Shown piece after piece: positions 8,008-16,875 of a stretch of 64,000 nucleotides of DNA; positions within the stretch are counted from its first letter, which is position 1; the number at the start of each line of letters is the position of its first letter. Made by a program: the position numbers and the translations under genes. The stretch spans positions 124,001-188,000 of the forward strand of contig NZ_JAOVZB010000005.1 in the NCBI RefSeq assembly GCF_025716875.1, given 5' to 3'. Source of the DNA: Marinomonas sargassi (GTDB taxonomy: Bacteria > Pseudomonadota > Gammaproteobacteria > Pseudomonadales > Marinomonadaceae). The notes under the pieces were generated by a model. That model did no database searches, was not told the DNA's origin, and saw nothing but the letters and a program-made list of their open reading frames with translations.

Positions 8008-8916
8008 ATGGACGACTTATTAAAATCTATTGAATGCCAAGCCCGCAAATTAATTGGGCAAGGTAAAGTCGCGGATTACATTCCCGCTTTAGCAAAGGTT
8101 GATCCGAACCAGTTTGGCATTGCCATATACAGCAATGACGGGCAGCTTTATCATGCTGGCCAAGCTAGAACTAATTTCTCTATACAGAGTATTTCTAAGG
8201 TTTTTAGCCTTACCTTAGCCATCAAGCATTATGGCGATGGAATGTGGCAACGAGTAGGTCGTGAGCCTTCAGGAAATCCATTTAATTCCTTAGCTCAATT
8301 GGAATATGAAGCAGGCATCCCCCGCAACCCTTTCATCAACGCAGGGGCGTTAGTAATTAGCGACATGAACCAATCTCGGTTCGCATCTCCTCATTATGCT
8401 ATGAGAGAATTCATTCGTCGTTTAGCTGGCAACGCCAACCTTTTATCCGATCAAAACGTTTCCAACTCTGAGTATGAGTTTCGCTCCCGAAACGCTTCGA
8501 TGGCCTATTTGATGAAAGCCTTCGGGAATTTCGATAATGATGTCGAAGCCGTTCTGCGTAACTATTTCTATTATTGCGCTATGCGTATGAACTGTGTGGA
8601 TTTAGCCAAGGCATTTAGCTTTCTTGCCAACAAAGGCGTATCCCATACTGGCGAACAAATACTCACTGCAAGGGAAACCGCCCAAGTAAATGGTTTGTTA
8701 GCGACAAGTGGTCTATACGATGAAGCAGGCAACTTCGCCTACCGAGTTGGGCTACCGGGAAAAAGCGGCGTTGGCGGTGGCATTATCGCCATTGTACCTA
8801 ATCGCTTTTCGGTATGTGTTTGGTCTCCAGAGCTCAACAAGTCCGGCAATTCACTAGCGGGCATGGCTGCTTTAGAAGCCTTATCAGAAAGTATTGGCTG
8901 GTCTGTTTTTGGATAA
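8008..8916 (+). CDS. glsB: glutaminase
   Basis: 302 residues from ATG 8008; an upstream in-frame GTG at 7984 lacks a good ribosome site. It is a serine-dependent beta-lactamase-fold glutaminase, converting L-glutamine to glutamate and ammonia in the cytoplasm. Visible signatures are SIQSISKV with the catalytic Ser61-x-x-Lys64 pair, NPFINAGAL, and GKSGVGGGI near the C-terminus; [11 protein letters not shown] near the N-terminus matches E. coli GlsB. It is monocistronic between two terminators. Ammonia release fits the nitrogen-scavenging theme of the window, though its regulation cannot be seen. Confidence 0.94.
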   Translation: MDDLLKSIECQARKLIGQGKVADYIPALAKVDPNQFGIAIYSNDGQLYHAGQARTNFSIQSISKVFSLTLAIKHYGDGMWQRVGREPSGNPFNSLAQLEYEAGIPRNPFINAGALVISDMNQSRFASPHYAMREFIRRLAGNANLLSDQNVSNSEYEFRSRNASMAYLMKAFGNFDNDVEAVLRNYFYYCAMRMNCVDLAKAFSFLANKGVSHTGEQILTARETAQVNGLLATSGLYDEAGNFAYRVGLPGKSGVGGGIIAIVPNRFSVCVWSPELNKSGNSLAGMAALEALSESIGWSVFG

Positions 8917-8917
8917 A

Positions 8918-8942
8918 AAAAGGCTTCATCATGAAGCCTTTT
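8918..8942. terminator. bidirectional terminator between glsB and ppnN
   Basis: Compact hairpin AAAAGGCTTC / GAAGCCTTTT around a five-base loop, A-rich on the left and T-rich on the right. It can therefore stop transcription from both converging genes. Confidence 0.85.
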
Positions 8943-8962
8943 AAAAACGGATAATATAAAAG

Positions 8963-10336
8963 TTACTCTGTAATCACCTTATAACAAGGTACATACGCCG
9001 TTCCTGGTAGTTTCATTCTCTGCTGAGCAACAAAGGCTTCTAATAAAGCATCTAATTTAGCCAACAAAGATTTATCTCCATCTATCTCAAACGGGCCAAA
9101 CTCTTTAATACAAGCAACCCCTTGCGCTTTCACATTACCAGCAACAATGGAAGAGAATGCCCTTCTCAAATCCGCCGCCAGCAAATGAACCTCTTGATCG
9201 AAATGGAGGTTAAGCTGACGAACACGTTCATGGGTGGGCTCAAATGGGCGCTGGAACTCTTCAGGAATATGAAGTTTCCAATTATAGTAGAAAGCATCTT
9301 TATGCTCTTTACGGTACTGACGAACCGCTTCCATACCTTGTTTCATCACGCGAGCGACTTCCACTTCATCGTCGACGATAATGCGATATTTGCTCTGTGC
9401 CTCTTCACCCAGCACATCACCAATGAAAGCATGAATCTGTTCAAAATAATCAGCACTTTCTTTTGGACCGCTAAATACTAACGGGAAAGGAATATCCGCA
9501 TTTTTAGGGTGTAATAGAATTCCTAAAATATAGAGAATCTCCTCTGCCGTTCCTGCACCGCCGGGGAAAACAATAATCCCATGACCTGCGCGAACAAAAG
9601 CTTCAAGACGTTTTTCTATATCCGGCAATATGACAAGCTGATTAACAATAGGGTTCGGGGATTCCGCTGCAATAATGCCCGGCTCGGTCAGACCTAGATA
9701 AACGCCATTTTTAATATGCTGTTTTGCATGGGCAATTGCTGCTCCCTTCATCGGGCCTTTCATCGCCCCAGGGCCACAACCGGTACAAATATTCAGCTCT
9801 CTTAAACCCAGCTCATGTCCGACGCGTTTAGTGTAATCATATTCATGACGCTTAATAGAATGCCCTCCCCAACAAACAACCATATCTGGCGTTTGCATAC
9901 GACGGAATACATTAGCATTACGAAGCAACTCAAATACAACATTCGTCAGTTTGTCGGAGCTAGCATGTTCTAAGCCACGATCAAGAATGTATTCATGCTG
10001 AGAAAAAATAATGTCTCGCAGCACACTAAATAACATCTCACGAACACTATTAATCATTTTACCATCAACAAAAGCACTAGCAGGTGCATTTCTCAGCTGC
10101 AGCTTTACTCCTCGCTCTTGTTGAATGATCGAAATCTCGAAGTCATCGAATTCATCCATCATGGCTTCTGGGTCATCAGAATCACTACCACAGTTTAAAA
10201 TCGCTAAAGCACAACGATGAAATAAATCATGAAGCGAATCAGACTTCTCTGACAGGCGATAAATCTCATCCTGAGACAACATTTCCAAAGAACCTTTCGG
10301 TGCGACCAAAGCATCTACACGATTTTGATTACTCAT
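8963..10336 (-). CDS. ppnN: pyrimidine/purine nucleotide 5'-monophosphate nucleosidase
   Basis: 457 residues, collinear with E. coli PpnN (YgdH, 454). The enzyme splits nucleoside monophosphates into base and ribose 5-phosphate and is activated by (p)ppGpp in E. coli. Recognisable parts are the CWGGHSI and CTGCGPGAM segments of the Rossmann-like LOG domain, the phosphate-binding PGGAGTAEE motif near residue 260, and the C-terminal AADLRRAFSSIVAGNVK and MKLPG stretches. ATG 10336 has AAGGA eight bases upstream; an in-frame ATG at 10345 is immediately behind that site and less likely. Monocistronic. Confidence 0.94.
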   Translation of the reverse strand: MSNQNRVDALVAPKGSLEMLSQDEIYRLSEKSDSLHDLFHRCALAILNCGSDSDDPEAMMDEFDDFEISIIQQERGVKLQLRNAPASAFVDGKMINSVREMLFSVLRDIIFSQHEYILDRGLEHASSDKLTNVVFELLRNANVFRRMQTPDMVVCWGGHSIKRHEYDYTKRVGHELGLRELNICTGCGPGAMKGPMKGAAIAHAKQHIKNGVYLGLTEPGIIAAESPNPIVNQLVILPDIEKRLEAFVRAGHGIIVFPGGAGTAEEILYILGILLHPKNADIPFPLVFSGPKESADYFEQIHAFIGDVLGEEAQSKYRIIVDDEVEVARVMKQGMEAVRQYRKEHKDAFYYNWKLHIPEEFQRPFEPTHERVRQLNLHFDQEVHLLAADLRRAFSSIVAGNVKAQGVACIKEFGPFEIDGDKSLLAKLDALLEAFVAQQRMKLPGTAYVPCYKVITE

Positions 10337-10504
10337 AAACACCATCCTTATATTTACTGCTTTTTATGTATCCATATTGACTGTGTATCTAATCTTTATC
10401 AAGTAAACTTATAAATATATTTTAAAATCAAACACTTAAACCTGATCTAAGTGTCTTACATCATCAAAAGCAGCAAACATTATAGAAAAGGGTCGTGTTA
10501 CCAA

Positions 10505-10524
10505 ATGTTGTCATATAACAACAT
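10505..10524. promoter_or_regulatory. 7-bp inverted repeat, possible operator
   Basis: ATGTTGT, a six-base spacer CATATA, and ACAACAT form a perfect dyad in the ppnN upstream region. It has the spacing of a dimeric helix-turn-helix site. The regulator is unknown. Confidence 0.35.
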
Positions 10525-10754
10525 ATAGACTTAAAAATTACACTTCCAATACCCAAAGGTTACTTTGTTACAACAAAAGCTGTGATTAAATCTCATTCGC
10601 ACATTAATTTGTGCACAAGGATGACGGACAAAAAATCAGGGAAGATAGTTATTTATTCTATGCAACTACATCTATTGAAAAATAATGCGTCGCACAGAAA
10701 ACCTCAGCTGCTTCCAATGGTTCCCTAGCCTCTTTTTTTCCCCATCAAAACAAC

Positions 10755-10792
10755 AGGTTCTAAATGAAGTGGTACCACTTCATTTAGAACCT
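10755..10792. promoter_or_regulatory. 38-bp perfect palindrome upstream of the SBP-NCS1 pair
   Basis: The half AGGTTCTAAATGAAGTGGT (10755-10773) is followed directly by its exact reverse complement (10774-10792), with no spacer. No T-run follows, so it is not a normal terminator. The centre, GTGGTACCAC, resembles FadR/GntR-type operators. It ends 34 bases before the ATG of the solute-binding protein, so it could be an operator overlapping the promoter or a 5'-UTR hairpin. Confidence 0.7.
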
Positions 10793-10826
10793 TCGTTAAC
10801 AATAAAAAGAATATATCGAGGTAATA

Positions 10827-12146
10827 ATGAAAGTAAGTAATAGAGTTGGTCTCTTCTCGATGTGCTTTGCAATGTCTTTCCCCGTAGTAGCGGAAGAAAC
10901 ATTAAGGATTGCGACAGTCAGCAACCCTGACATGGAAAGGATGCAAAAACTCTCCCCCCACTTCACTAAAGCTAACCCAGATATCAAACTCGATTGGGTT
11001 GTCTTAGATGAAAACTCACTTAGACAAAAAGTAACGACTGATATTGCCACGAAAAGCGGCCAATTCGATATCGTAACAATCGGTGCCTACGAAACCCCTC
11101 TTTGGGCCAAACAAGGTTGGTTGGTTGATCTAAAAGGTATGCCTGCTGAATATGATGCGCAAGACATATTCCCTGCCGTGCGAGAAAGCCTTTCTTATGA
11201 AGGTGGCCTTTATGCTGCACCTTTCTATGCTGAGTCCTCTTTCACCATGTACCGATCTGATCTGTTCGATAGCGTAGAACTTGTTATGCCAGAGCAGCCA
11301 AGCTGGGACTTCATCGAAAGCGCCGCAGCCAAAATCAGCGCCAAACATACAGATGTCAATGGCATTTGCTTAAGAGGTAAAGTCGGCTGGGGTGAAAACA
11401 TGGCTCTCATCATGTCCATGGCGAATTCATACGGAGCTCGCTTATTCGATATGGAATGGCAGCCTGAACTCACCGGCGACGCATGGGGTAAGACAATAAA
11501 TGACTACACTCGTTTGTTGCAAAAATACGGCCCTGAACAACCTGAGCAACAAGGCTTTAAGGAGCTACTAAACCTCTTTAAAGATGGAAAATGTGCTATC
11601 TGGATTGACGCCACAGTGGCTGCATCAGCCATTACCGACCCAGCTACTTCGTCTGTAGCAGATAAGGTGGCCTTTGCTTCCGCTCCAGATGCAGGGTTAG
11701 GCAAAAAAAGTAATTGGTTATGGTCATGGGCTCTGGGCGTATCCAATGCTTCAGAGAAACAAGAAGCAGCTAAACGCTTTGTTCAATGGGCGACATCTAA
11801 GGAATACATTGAACTAGTCGCCACTTCTGAAGGCTGGTCGAATGTACCACCGGGTACACGTCAGTCCTTGTATCAAAACCAAGACTACCTAGCAGCAGCC
11901 CCTTTTGCTGAACTCACTCTATCCGCCATTTTAAGTGCGGAGCCTAACTCTCCAGCCGTTCAGGAAGTACCTTACAAAGGTATTCAATTTGCTGACATTC
12001 CTGAATTTACAGGCATCGGTACGGCTATTGGGTCTCAGGTGGCAAGAGCATTAAAAGGTGATATCAGTGTCAGCGAAGCCCAAGAGAATGCCCAATGGGT
12101 TACTTCTGAAGTTATGTCGCATGCTCACTTTATTGGCAATAAATAA
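10827..12146 (+). CDS. extracellular solute-binding protein, family 1 (sugar/polyol type), orphan
   Basis: 439 residues with a Sec signal peptide (core VGLFSMCFAMSF, cleavage near VVA-EE). The mature protein is a cluster-B type binding protein like those of polyol and oligosaccharide ABC transporters (SmoE/MtlE style). Typical segments are TIGAYETPLWAKQGWLVDL near the N-terminus, YAAPFYAESSFTMYRSDLF, and the hinge region FKDGKCAIWIDATVAAS. No ABC permease or ATPase gene is adjacent. The next gene, 77 bases downstream on the same strand, encodes an NCS1-type secondary transporter, which suggests a functional pair. GAGG lies 10 bases before the ATG. Ligand unknown; the family resemblance points to a polar organic solute. 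Confidence 0.85.
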   Translation: MKVSNRVGLFSMCFAMSFPVVAEETLRIATVSNPDMERMQKLSPHFTKANPDIKLDWVVLDENSLRQKVTTDIATKSGQFDIVTIGAYETPLWAKQGWLVDLKGMPAEYDAQDIFPAVRESLSYEGGLYAAPFYAESSFTMYRSDLFDSVELVMPEQPSWDFIESAAAKISAKHTDVNGICLRGKVGWGENMALIMSMANSYGARLFDMEWQPELTGDAWGKTINDYTRLLQKYGPEQPEQQGFKELLNLFKDGKCAIWIDATVAASAITDPATSSVADKVAFASAPDAGLGKKSNWLWSWALGVSNASEKQEAAKRFVQWATSKEYIELVATSEGWSNVPPGTRQSLYQNQDYLAAAPFAELTLSAILSAEPNSPAVQEVPYKGIQFADIPEFTGIGTAIGSQVARALKGDISVSEAQENAQWVTSEVMSHAHFIGNK

Positions 12147-12223
12147 CCTTTATCAAAATAGCAGGCTTAATTAGCTTGCCAAAAAGTAATATTCAAAAAA
12201 TATAATAAAACGGAATAATTATT

Positions 12224-13939
12224 ATGAACAATCAAAATCAATCCGTTGCAGAAATGGATGATGAGCAACTCCCCGTTGCCCCCCATAGACTGCATGGAGC
12301 ACGTCACTTCCTAGGGCTCTACGCTGCTGAGCACGTCGCCGCCACAGAGTTTGTAATTGGTGCTGCATTCGTTGCATTAGGTGCAACAATTTACGACATT
12401 CTAATCGGCTTAATGATAGGTAATACCTTAGCCGTCATGAGTTTCTGGTTGATCACTTCGCCTATTGCGGTGAAAACACGACTCAGCCTTTATACCTATA
12501 TAGACAAACATATGGGGGAGAAATTCTCACGGTTTTACAATGGCGCCAACGTCGCCATATTTACCGCCATATCGGCCGCGATGATAACGGTATCGGCGAC
12601 CGCAGTGAGGGCATTATTCGATATTCCACCACAAACCTACCCATACCCTACTAGCTTGTACTTTGCCATTGTGGCTTTTGCAGTTGGTACTATCGTAGTT
12701 GTCGTGGCATATAAAGGCTTTAATGTCGTATCAGACTTCGCCAGTATTTGTGCGCCTTGGTTGATGCTTATGTTCACCGCAGGTGGCATGGTATTGATTC
12801 CAGCATTAAACGAATCACTAACAGGCTATACGTCACTGAACAGCTTTTCTGACTTCATCAGCTTAGCTGGCGCCACGGTATTCACAGGTGTCAATGCGGA
12901 AGGGCAGCCCGGCATAGGTATCTGGGAAGTTATTGGCTTTGCTTGGGCGGCTAACACTTTTGCACACTTTGGCTTAGTGGACATGGCATTACTACGCTAC
13001 GCGAAGAAAACTCGTTATGGTCTAGCAACAGCAACTGGCATGATGTTTGGTCACTATGTAGCTTGGATTTCAGCGGCACTAATGGGTGCAGCAACAGCGG
13101 CACTAATGAAAACCAGCATTGCGATTGTTGAACCGGGTGATGTGGCTTGGTACGCCTTAGGGGCAACTGGCTTTGTTATCGTAATTGTTGCCGGTTGGAC
13201 AACCGCCAACTCTAACCTTTACCGTGCAGGCCTTGCAGCACAAGCTGTTTTCCCTGAGGTATCACGTACACAGGTGACTTTATTGGTCGGTATTGCCGTG
13301 GTAGCAGGTAGCTGCTTCCCTTATGTATACCGAAACATTCTGCCGCTATTAACTTATGCTGGCCTAATACTGGTTCCCATTGGTGGTATTGTATTCGCGG
13401 AGCAACAGATATTCCCTAGAATTGGCTACAAAGCAAACTGGTTCCAGCTAAAGGGCATTAAGGACAATACTCCAGCACTAGTTACTTGGGCGATTTCACT
13501 GGTATTCGGTTTTACCCTAAATGCCATCAACATCATCCCATTCTTCTACTTGTTCCTACCAACTTGGTTCGTATCCATTGCGGTTTACACCATATTGGCG
13601 AAGAAACATGGTGCAGCCGATAGCTATCCAGAAGCAGAAAAACGCTTAGCGGAACACGAAAAAGAAGTGGAATCCTACCACGCTCAATTGGCTAAAGAAG
13701 AAGCGGTTGTTGTGAAAGAAAAAGACACCAGCTTACTAACTAAAGCCATTCGTGCCACTTGGATTGTCATCGGTATCGTAATACCTGCAATTCTAGCTTG
13801 GCGTGTGCTGTTTAATAGCCCAGACCTATTCACTTACTATGAAAATAGAGAGATGTTTTACGACCTAGCAATTTGGTGTACTGTCATCTACTTTGTCTTC
13901 GCTTGGTGGGATCTACAAAGGTCTAAAAAGCTAGGCTAA
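12224..13939 (+). CDS. NCS1-type (purine/cytosine permease family) transporter with extended C-terminus
   Basis: 571 residues. Residues ~25-440 carry about 12 hydrophobic segments of the nucleobase:cation symporter-1 fold: HFLGLYAAEHVAATEFVIGA in the TM1 region and WTTANSNLYRAGLAAQAVF in the TM8 region, both characteristic. The protein then departs from the family norm (~420-480 residues). A charged, helical, Glu/Lys-rich cytoplasmic stretch (about 460-505) is followed by two more membrane helices (about 510-530 and 550-565). NCS1 proteins import nucleobases, hydantoins, allantoin or thiamine with Na+ or H+. Preceded by an orphan periplasmic binding protein and followed by a terminator, so the two form a two-gene operon. 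Substrate cannot be told from sequence. Confidence 0.8.
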   Translation: MNNQNQSVAEMDDEQLPVAPHRLHGARHFLGLYAAEHVAATEFVIGAAFVALGATIYDILIGLMIGNTLAVMSFWLITSPIAVKTRLSLYTYIDKHMGEKFSRFYNGANVAIFTAISAAMITVSATAVRALFDIPPQTYPYPTSLYFAIVAFAVGTIVVVVAYKGFNVVSDFASICAPWLMLMFTAGGMVLIPALNESLTGYTSLNSFSDFISLAGATVFTGVNAEGQPGIGIWEVIGFAWAANTFAHFGLVDMALLRYAKKTRYGLATATGMMFGHYVAWISAALMGAATAALMKTSIAIVEPGDVAWYALGATGFVIVIVAGWTTANSNLYRAGLAAQAVFPEVSRTQVTLLVGIAVVAGSCFPYVYRNILPLLTYAGLILVPIGGIVFAEQQIFPRIGYKANWFQLKGIKDNTPALVTWAISLVFGFTLNAINIIPFFYLFLPTWFVSIAVYTILAKKHGAADSYPEAEKRLAEHEKEVESYHAQLAKEEAVVVKEKDTSLLTKAIRATWIVIGIVIPAILAWRVLFNSPDLFTYYENREMFYDLAIWCTVIYFVFAWWDLQRSKKLG

Positions 13940-13964
13940 TTACAAAGCAAGTTAGCTAAATAAC

Positions 13965-14006
13965 AAAAAGCCAGAACCCTCATTATATTGAGTGTTCTGG
14001 CTTTTT
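13965..14006. terminator. bidirectional terminator between NCS1 gene and fmdB
   Basis: 13-bp stem AAAAAGCCAGAAC / GTTCTGGCTTTTT (13965-13977, 13994-14006) with an inner four-pair extension. The flanks allow termination in both directions between the converging genes. Confidence 0.9.
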
Positions 14007-14036
14007 CACTTCTAAACTACTTAGATCGAACTTACC

Positions 14037-14426
14037 CTAATGGCTAATCATCCAAGGCCGCTGTGATGGAAATACCTTACTACCATCTGGCAATAGCACC
14101 ACCTGCTGCTTTAAAGCACTTTGCTCTGGCCTATATTCAGAGCAACCACAACCTCGATGTCCCTTGCTCATAGCAAACTTTTGCTTTTCATCCGCTTCAG
14201 CCCTTGAATCTAGCGTAGAAATAATCGGACTATGACGAGCTTCTTCATTGGTCTCTATGGCTTTCTTAGAGTCAGGAGACATAGCCAGTACAGATGGAGC
14301 CACCAAGATAACAGGCTTACACTGTATTCCACACTCAGGGCATGGAACCGCTTCTCCCGCTTTATCTATGGCCACCAGCTCGTGAAACAAGCCATGTTCA
14401 GCACATTTAAAATCATAGATAGGCAT
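14037..14426 (-). CDS. fmdB: FmdB-type zinc-ribbon protein
   Basis: 129 residues. The N-terminus has the FmdB-family layout MPIYDFKCAEHG followed by a second pair PCPECG, a small zinc ribbon, although the first knuckle here is C-x2-H rather than C-x2-C. FmdB was described in Methylophilus methylotrophus as a putative regulator of formamidase and amide transport genes. The C-terminal half (with HRGCGCS, another Cys/His group) is unlike the usual low-complexity tail. It lies 16 bases behind fmdA and is the last gene of the amide operon. Whether it regulates or has another role is not settled by the sequence. Confidence 0.8.
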   Translation of the reverse strand: MPIYDFKCAEHGLFHELVAIDKAGEAVPCPECGIQCKPVILVAPSVLAMSPDSKKAIETNEEARHSPIISTLDSRAEADEKQKFAMSKGHRGCGCSEYRPEQSALKQQVVLLPDGSKVFPSQRPWMISH

Positions 14427-14442
14427 ATCAACTTACCTCCAA

Positions 14443-15672
14443 CTATTTATCTGCTGAACGAGGGATATCAATACTGCCATCTAAATGAATGTCCGGTCCC
14501 TCTGCATTAGGTTGCACATCAAAGTTAAAGATATCTGTTGGCAGCCATAATGTGGCACAAGCATTCGGAATATCTACTACACCACTTATATGGCCTTGCA
14601 CCGGAGCACAGCCAAGAATCGCATAAGCTTGTGCTTTACTGTAACCAAACTTGGTTAAGTAGTTAATGGCATTCAAACACGCCTGACGGTAAGCAACATG
14701 AACATCTAGATAATGCTGTGTTCCACCCTCATCAACGGATATACCTTCAAAGATCAAGTAATCATCGTATTTAGGTGTGATTGGACTTGGTTTAAAGATA
14801 GGGTTCTTAATAGCATATTTTTCCATTCCGCCCTTAATCAGGTTCACACGCATGTGAATCCAACCAGCCATTTCAATCGCACCACAGAACGTAATCTCGC
14901 CATCACCTTGGCTGAAGTGTAAGTCACCGACACTCAAACCAGCATCTTTTACATAAACAGGGAAATAGACTTTCGAGCCACGAGATAAATCCTTAATGTC
15001 ACAGTTACCACCATGCTCACGGGGCGGTACAGTTCTCGCACCTTCTGCTGCTGCATTATCCCTTTCCTCTCCTTTCATACGTCCCATATGTGCCGTATCT
15101 GCATAGGGTAAGGTTGCCAGCGCTGGCGTACGATCTGGCTCAGTATCATATAAAGCTTTTTCGCGAGTATTCCATTCTTCCAGCATGTCTTTAGAAGGCA
15201 AACAACCAATCAGGCCTGGGTGAATTAGACCTGCAAACTCAACACCCGGAATATGACGAGAGCTGGTAAACATACCCTTAAAATCCCAAATGGATTTTTG
15301 TGCTTCAGGAAAATGCTCCGTTAAAAAGCCACCACCATTTTGCTTAGAAAAGAAGCCATTAAAGCCCCACTGGCTGTCGTCGAAGGTACCAATATCAAGA
15401 ATATCAACGACCAATAAATCTCCCGGCTCAGCACCTTCAACACCGACAGGGCCAGATAAGAAATGCACCTGAGATAAATCAACATCACGGACATCATCGG
15501 CAGAATCATTGTCTTTAATTTGTCCACCAGTCCAATCGACACACTCAACAATAAAGTCATCTCCCGGCTTCACCATAGATACCATTGGGATATCAGGGTG
15601 CCAGCGATTATGGATCTTATCGTTGTCATAAGGGGATTCTTTCAAATTAACTTTAATAATTGTTTCAGCCAT
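14443..15672 (-). CDS. fmdA: formamidase (acetamidase/formamidase family)
   Basis: 409 residues, as in Methylophilus FmdA (~407). It hydrolyses formamide and some short amides to the acid and ammonia in the cytoplasm. Family segments are NRWHPDIP near the N-terminus, VEFAGLIHPGLIGCLPS, REHGGNCDIKDLSRGS, the SQGDGEITFCGAIEM stretch, and a C-terminal GVVDIPNACATLWLPT. ATG 15672 has GGAGA five bases upstream; an ATG at 15684 overlaps this site and is rejected. It sits with an unrelated amidase (AmiE) in the same operon, giving two hydrolases of different fold for small amides. Confidence 0.92.
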   Translation of the reverse strand: MAETIIKVNLKESPYDNDKIHNRWHPDIPMVSMVKPGDDFIVECVDWTGGQIKDNDSADDVRDVDLSQVHFLSGPVGVEGAEPGDLLVVDILDIGTFDDSQWGFNGFFSKQNGGGFLTEHFPEAQKSIWDFKGMFTSSRHIPGVEFAGLIHPGLIGCLPSKDMLEEWNTREKALYDTEPDRTPALATLPYADTAHMGRMKGEERDNAAAEGARTVPPREHGGNCDIKDLSRGSKVYFPVYVKDAGLSVGDLHFSQGDGEITFCGAIEMAGWIHMRVNLIKGGMEKYAIKNPIFKPSPITPKYDDYLIFEGISVDEGGTQHYLDVHVAYRQACLNAINYLTKFGYSKAQAYAILGCAPVQGHISGVVDIPNACATLWLPTDIFNFDVQPNAEGPDIHLDGSIDIPRSADK

Positions 15673-15780
15673 TGTTCTCTCCATTCGTCTTCAAAAATAA
15701 GATTGCTTATCGAGCTTTTGTCGCCAACCAGTTAATACAAAACGCCATATCGTTCGGATAAACTCACGATAGACTTCGCC

Positions 15781-16854
15781 TTAGTGTTTATCTTTTATTT
15801 CACTGCCACTGTGCAGCCCTCCTTCTAAAATCACGTAAACCGCCCTGTTCTGAACAACCACTCTGAGCTCCTTCGCCAACGGATGGTTATTCATCACTCG
15901 TGCGACCCTAGGTTCTAAATACGTTCGAATACGTCTTACAAAGTCACGAGCACCGTATTCAGGGTTATATTTGGATAGCAAAAGCTGCTTTGCCTCATGC
16001 TCAATGGTTAAGGCGACTGACTTCTTACTCAGCCTCACCTTTAGATCTTCAATTGAAATAGCTAATAAGCTGGGCAATGCATCAGAAGTAATGGCATTGA
16101 AGGAAAACAAATAATCAATCCGGTTAATAAACTCCGGATCAAATGCCGACTTAAAATTTTGGTTGAATAGTTCCACTTCTTTTTTCCGAGATGGTTTTAA
16201 GCCCAAAGCCTTACGCCAGCCACCATCGAACCTATTTTGATAACTCTGAATTTCTTTTGCGCCCACATTGCTAGTAAAAAGAATTAAGCTATTTCTAAAA
16301 TCAATGGATTGATTACCAGCGGTAAGTTGTAGGTAACCTGAATCCATAATATTGAGTAAGGCACGCTTAACAGCGCTATTGGCTTTCTCAACTTCGTCAA
16401 AAAGCACTACCCCCGGTTTGCTATAAGAACCAGCGATCTTCTCCTTGTCGAAAAGCGTGTCGCCGTCTTTACTGCCCACATAACCCGGAGGAGCACCAGT
16501 AATAGAGGCGGCATAGTGCTCTTGAGCGAGTGTGTTCATATCTATCCGACAAAGCCCATCCGCTTTGCCAGTAAGTGCCGCCGCCAAAAGCTTGGCCAAT
16601 TGAGTCTTTCCGACCCCCGTTTTTCCTGAAAAAAAGCAAACTGCTAATGGCCGCGTAGGCTCGCCAATATCTGCCTTAATGAAATGCAACAAGTCACCAA
16701 CAGATTCCAAAACCTCATCTTGCCCAACTATAGATTGACGTAGCATGCCCATAACGCTATCTGGGTCGAAGGTGAATCGAGACAATCTCTGAGGTGAATT
16801 TGTAACTTCAATCGACTCTTTATTCGCAGCAACTTGGTCATTGATAAAAGGCAT
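15781..16854 (-). CDS. amiB: AmiB-like Clp/AAA+ ATPase of the amide operon
   Basis: 357 residues with one AAA+ module of the Clp D2 type: Walker A GKTGVGKT at 77-84, pore loop GAPPGYVG at 120-127, Walker B VVLFDEVEKA around 149-158, sensor FTSNVG, and a C-terminal small domain with YGARDFVRRI. There is no N-domain, no first AAA module and no ClpP-binding IGF-type loop that I can see. It matches the description of AmiB, the ClpA/B-like ATPase next to amiE in the Pseudomonas aeruginosa ami operon. Its biochemical role is unknown; assembly or stability of amidase or transporter has been suggested only by location. Here it is between amiE (21-base gap) and fmdA. Confidence 0.8.
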   Translation of the reverse strand: MPFINDQVAANKESIEVTNSPQRLSRFTFDPDSVMGMLRQSIVGQDEVLESVGDLLHFIKADIGEPTRPLAVCFFSGKTGVGKTQLAKLLAAALTGKADGLCRIDMNTLAQEHYAASITGAPPGYVGSKDGDTLFDKEKIAGSYSKPGVVLFDEVEKANSAVKRALLNIMDSGYLQLTAGNQSIDFRNSLILFTSNVGAKEIQSYQNRFDGGWRKALGLKPSRKKEVELFNQNFKSAFDPEFINRIDYLFSFNAITSDALPSLLAISIEDLKVRLSKKSVALTIEHEAKQLLLSKYNPEYGARDFVRRIRTYLEPRVARVMNNHPLAKELRVVVQNRAVYVILEGGLHSGSEIKDKH

Positions 16855-16875
16855 AGGGGCATTCTCGTCGTCAGA

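Larger units (their letters stand above)
10346..10826. other. intergenic region between divergent ppnN and solute-binding protein genes
   Basis: About 480 AT-rich bases without a convincing gene. It must hold promoters for both directions and contains two inverted repeats listed separately (10505-10524 and 10755-10792). No riboswitch-like fold was recognised. Confidence 0.6.

Noticed and set aside
9122-9481. 119-codon frame opposite ppnN
   Set aside because: Lies wholly within the strongly supported ppnN gene, with no ribosome site.
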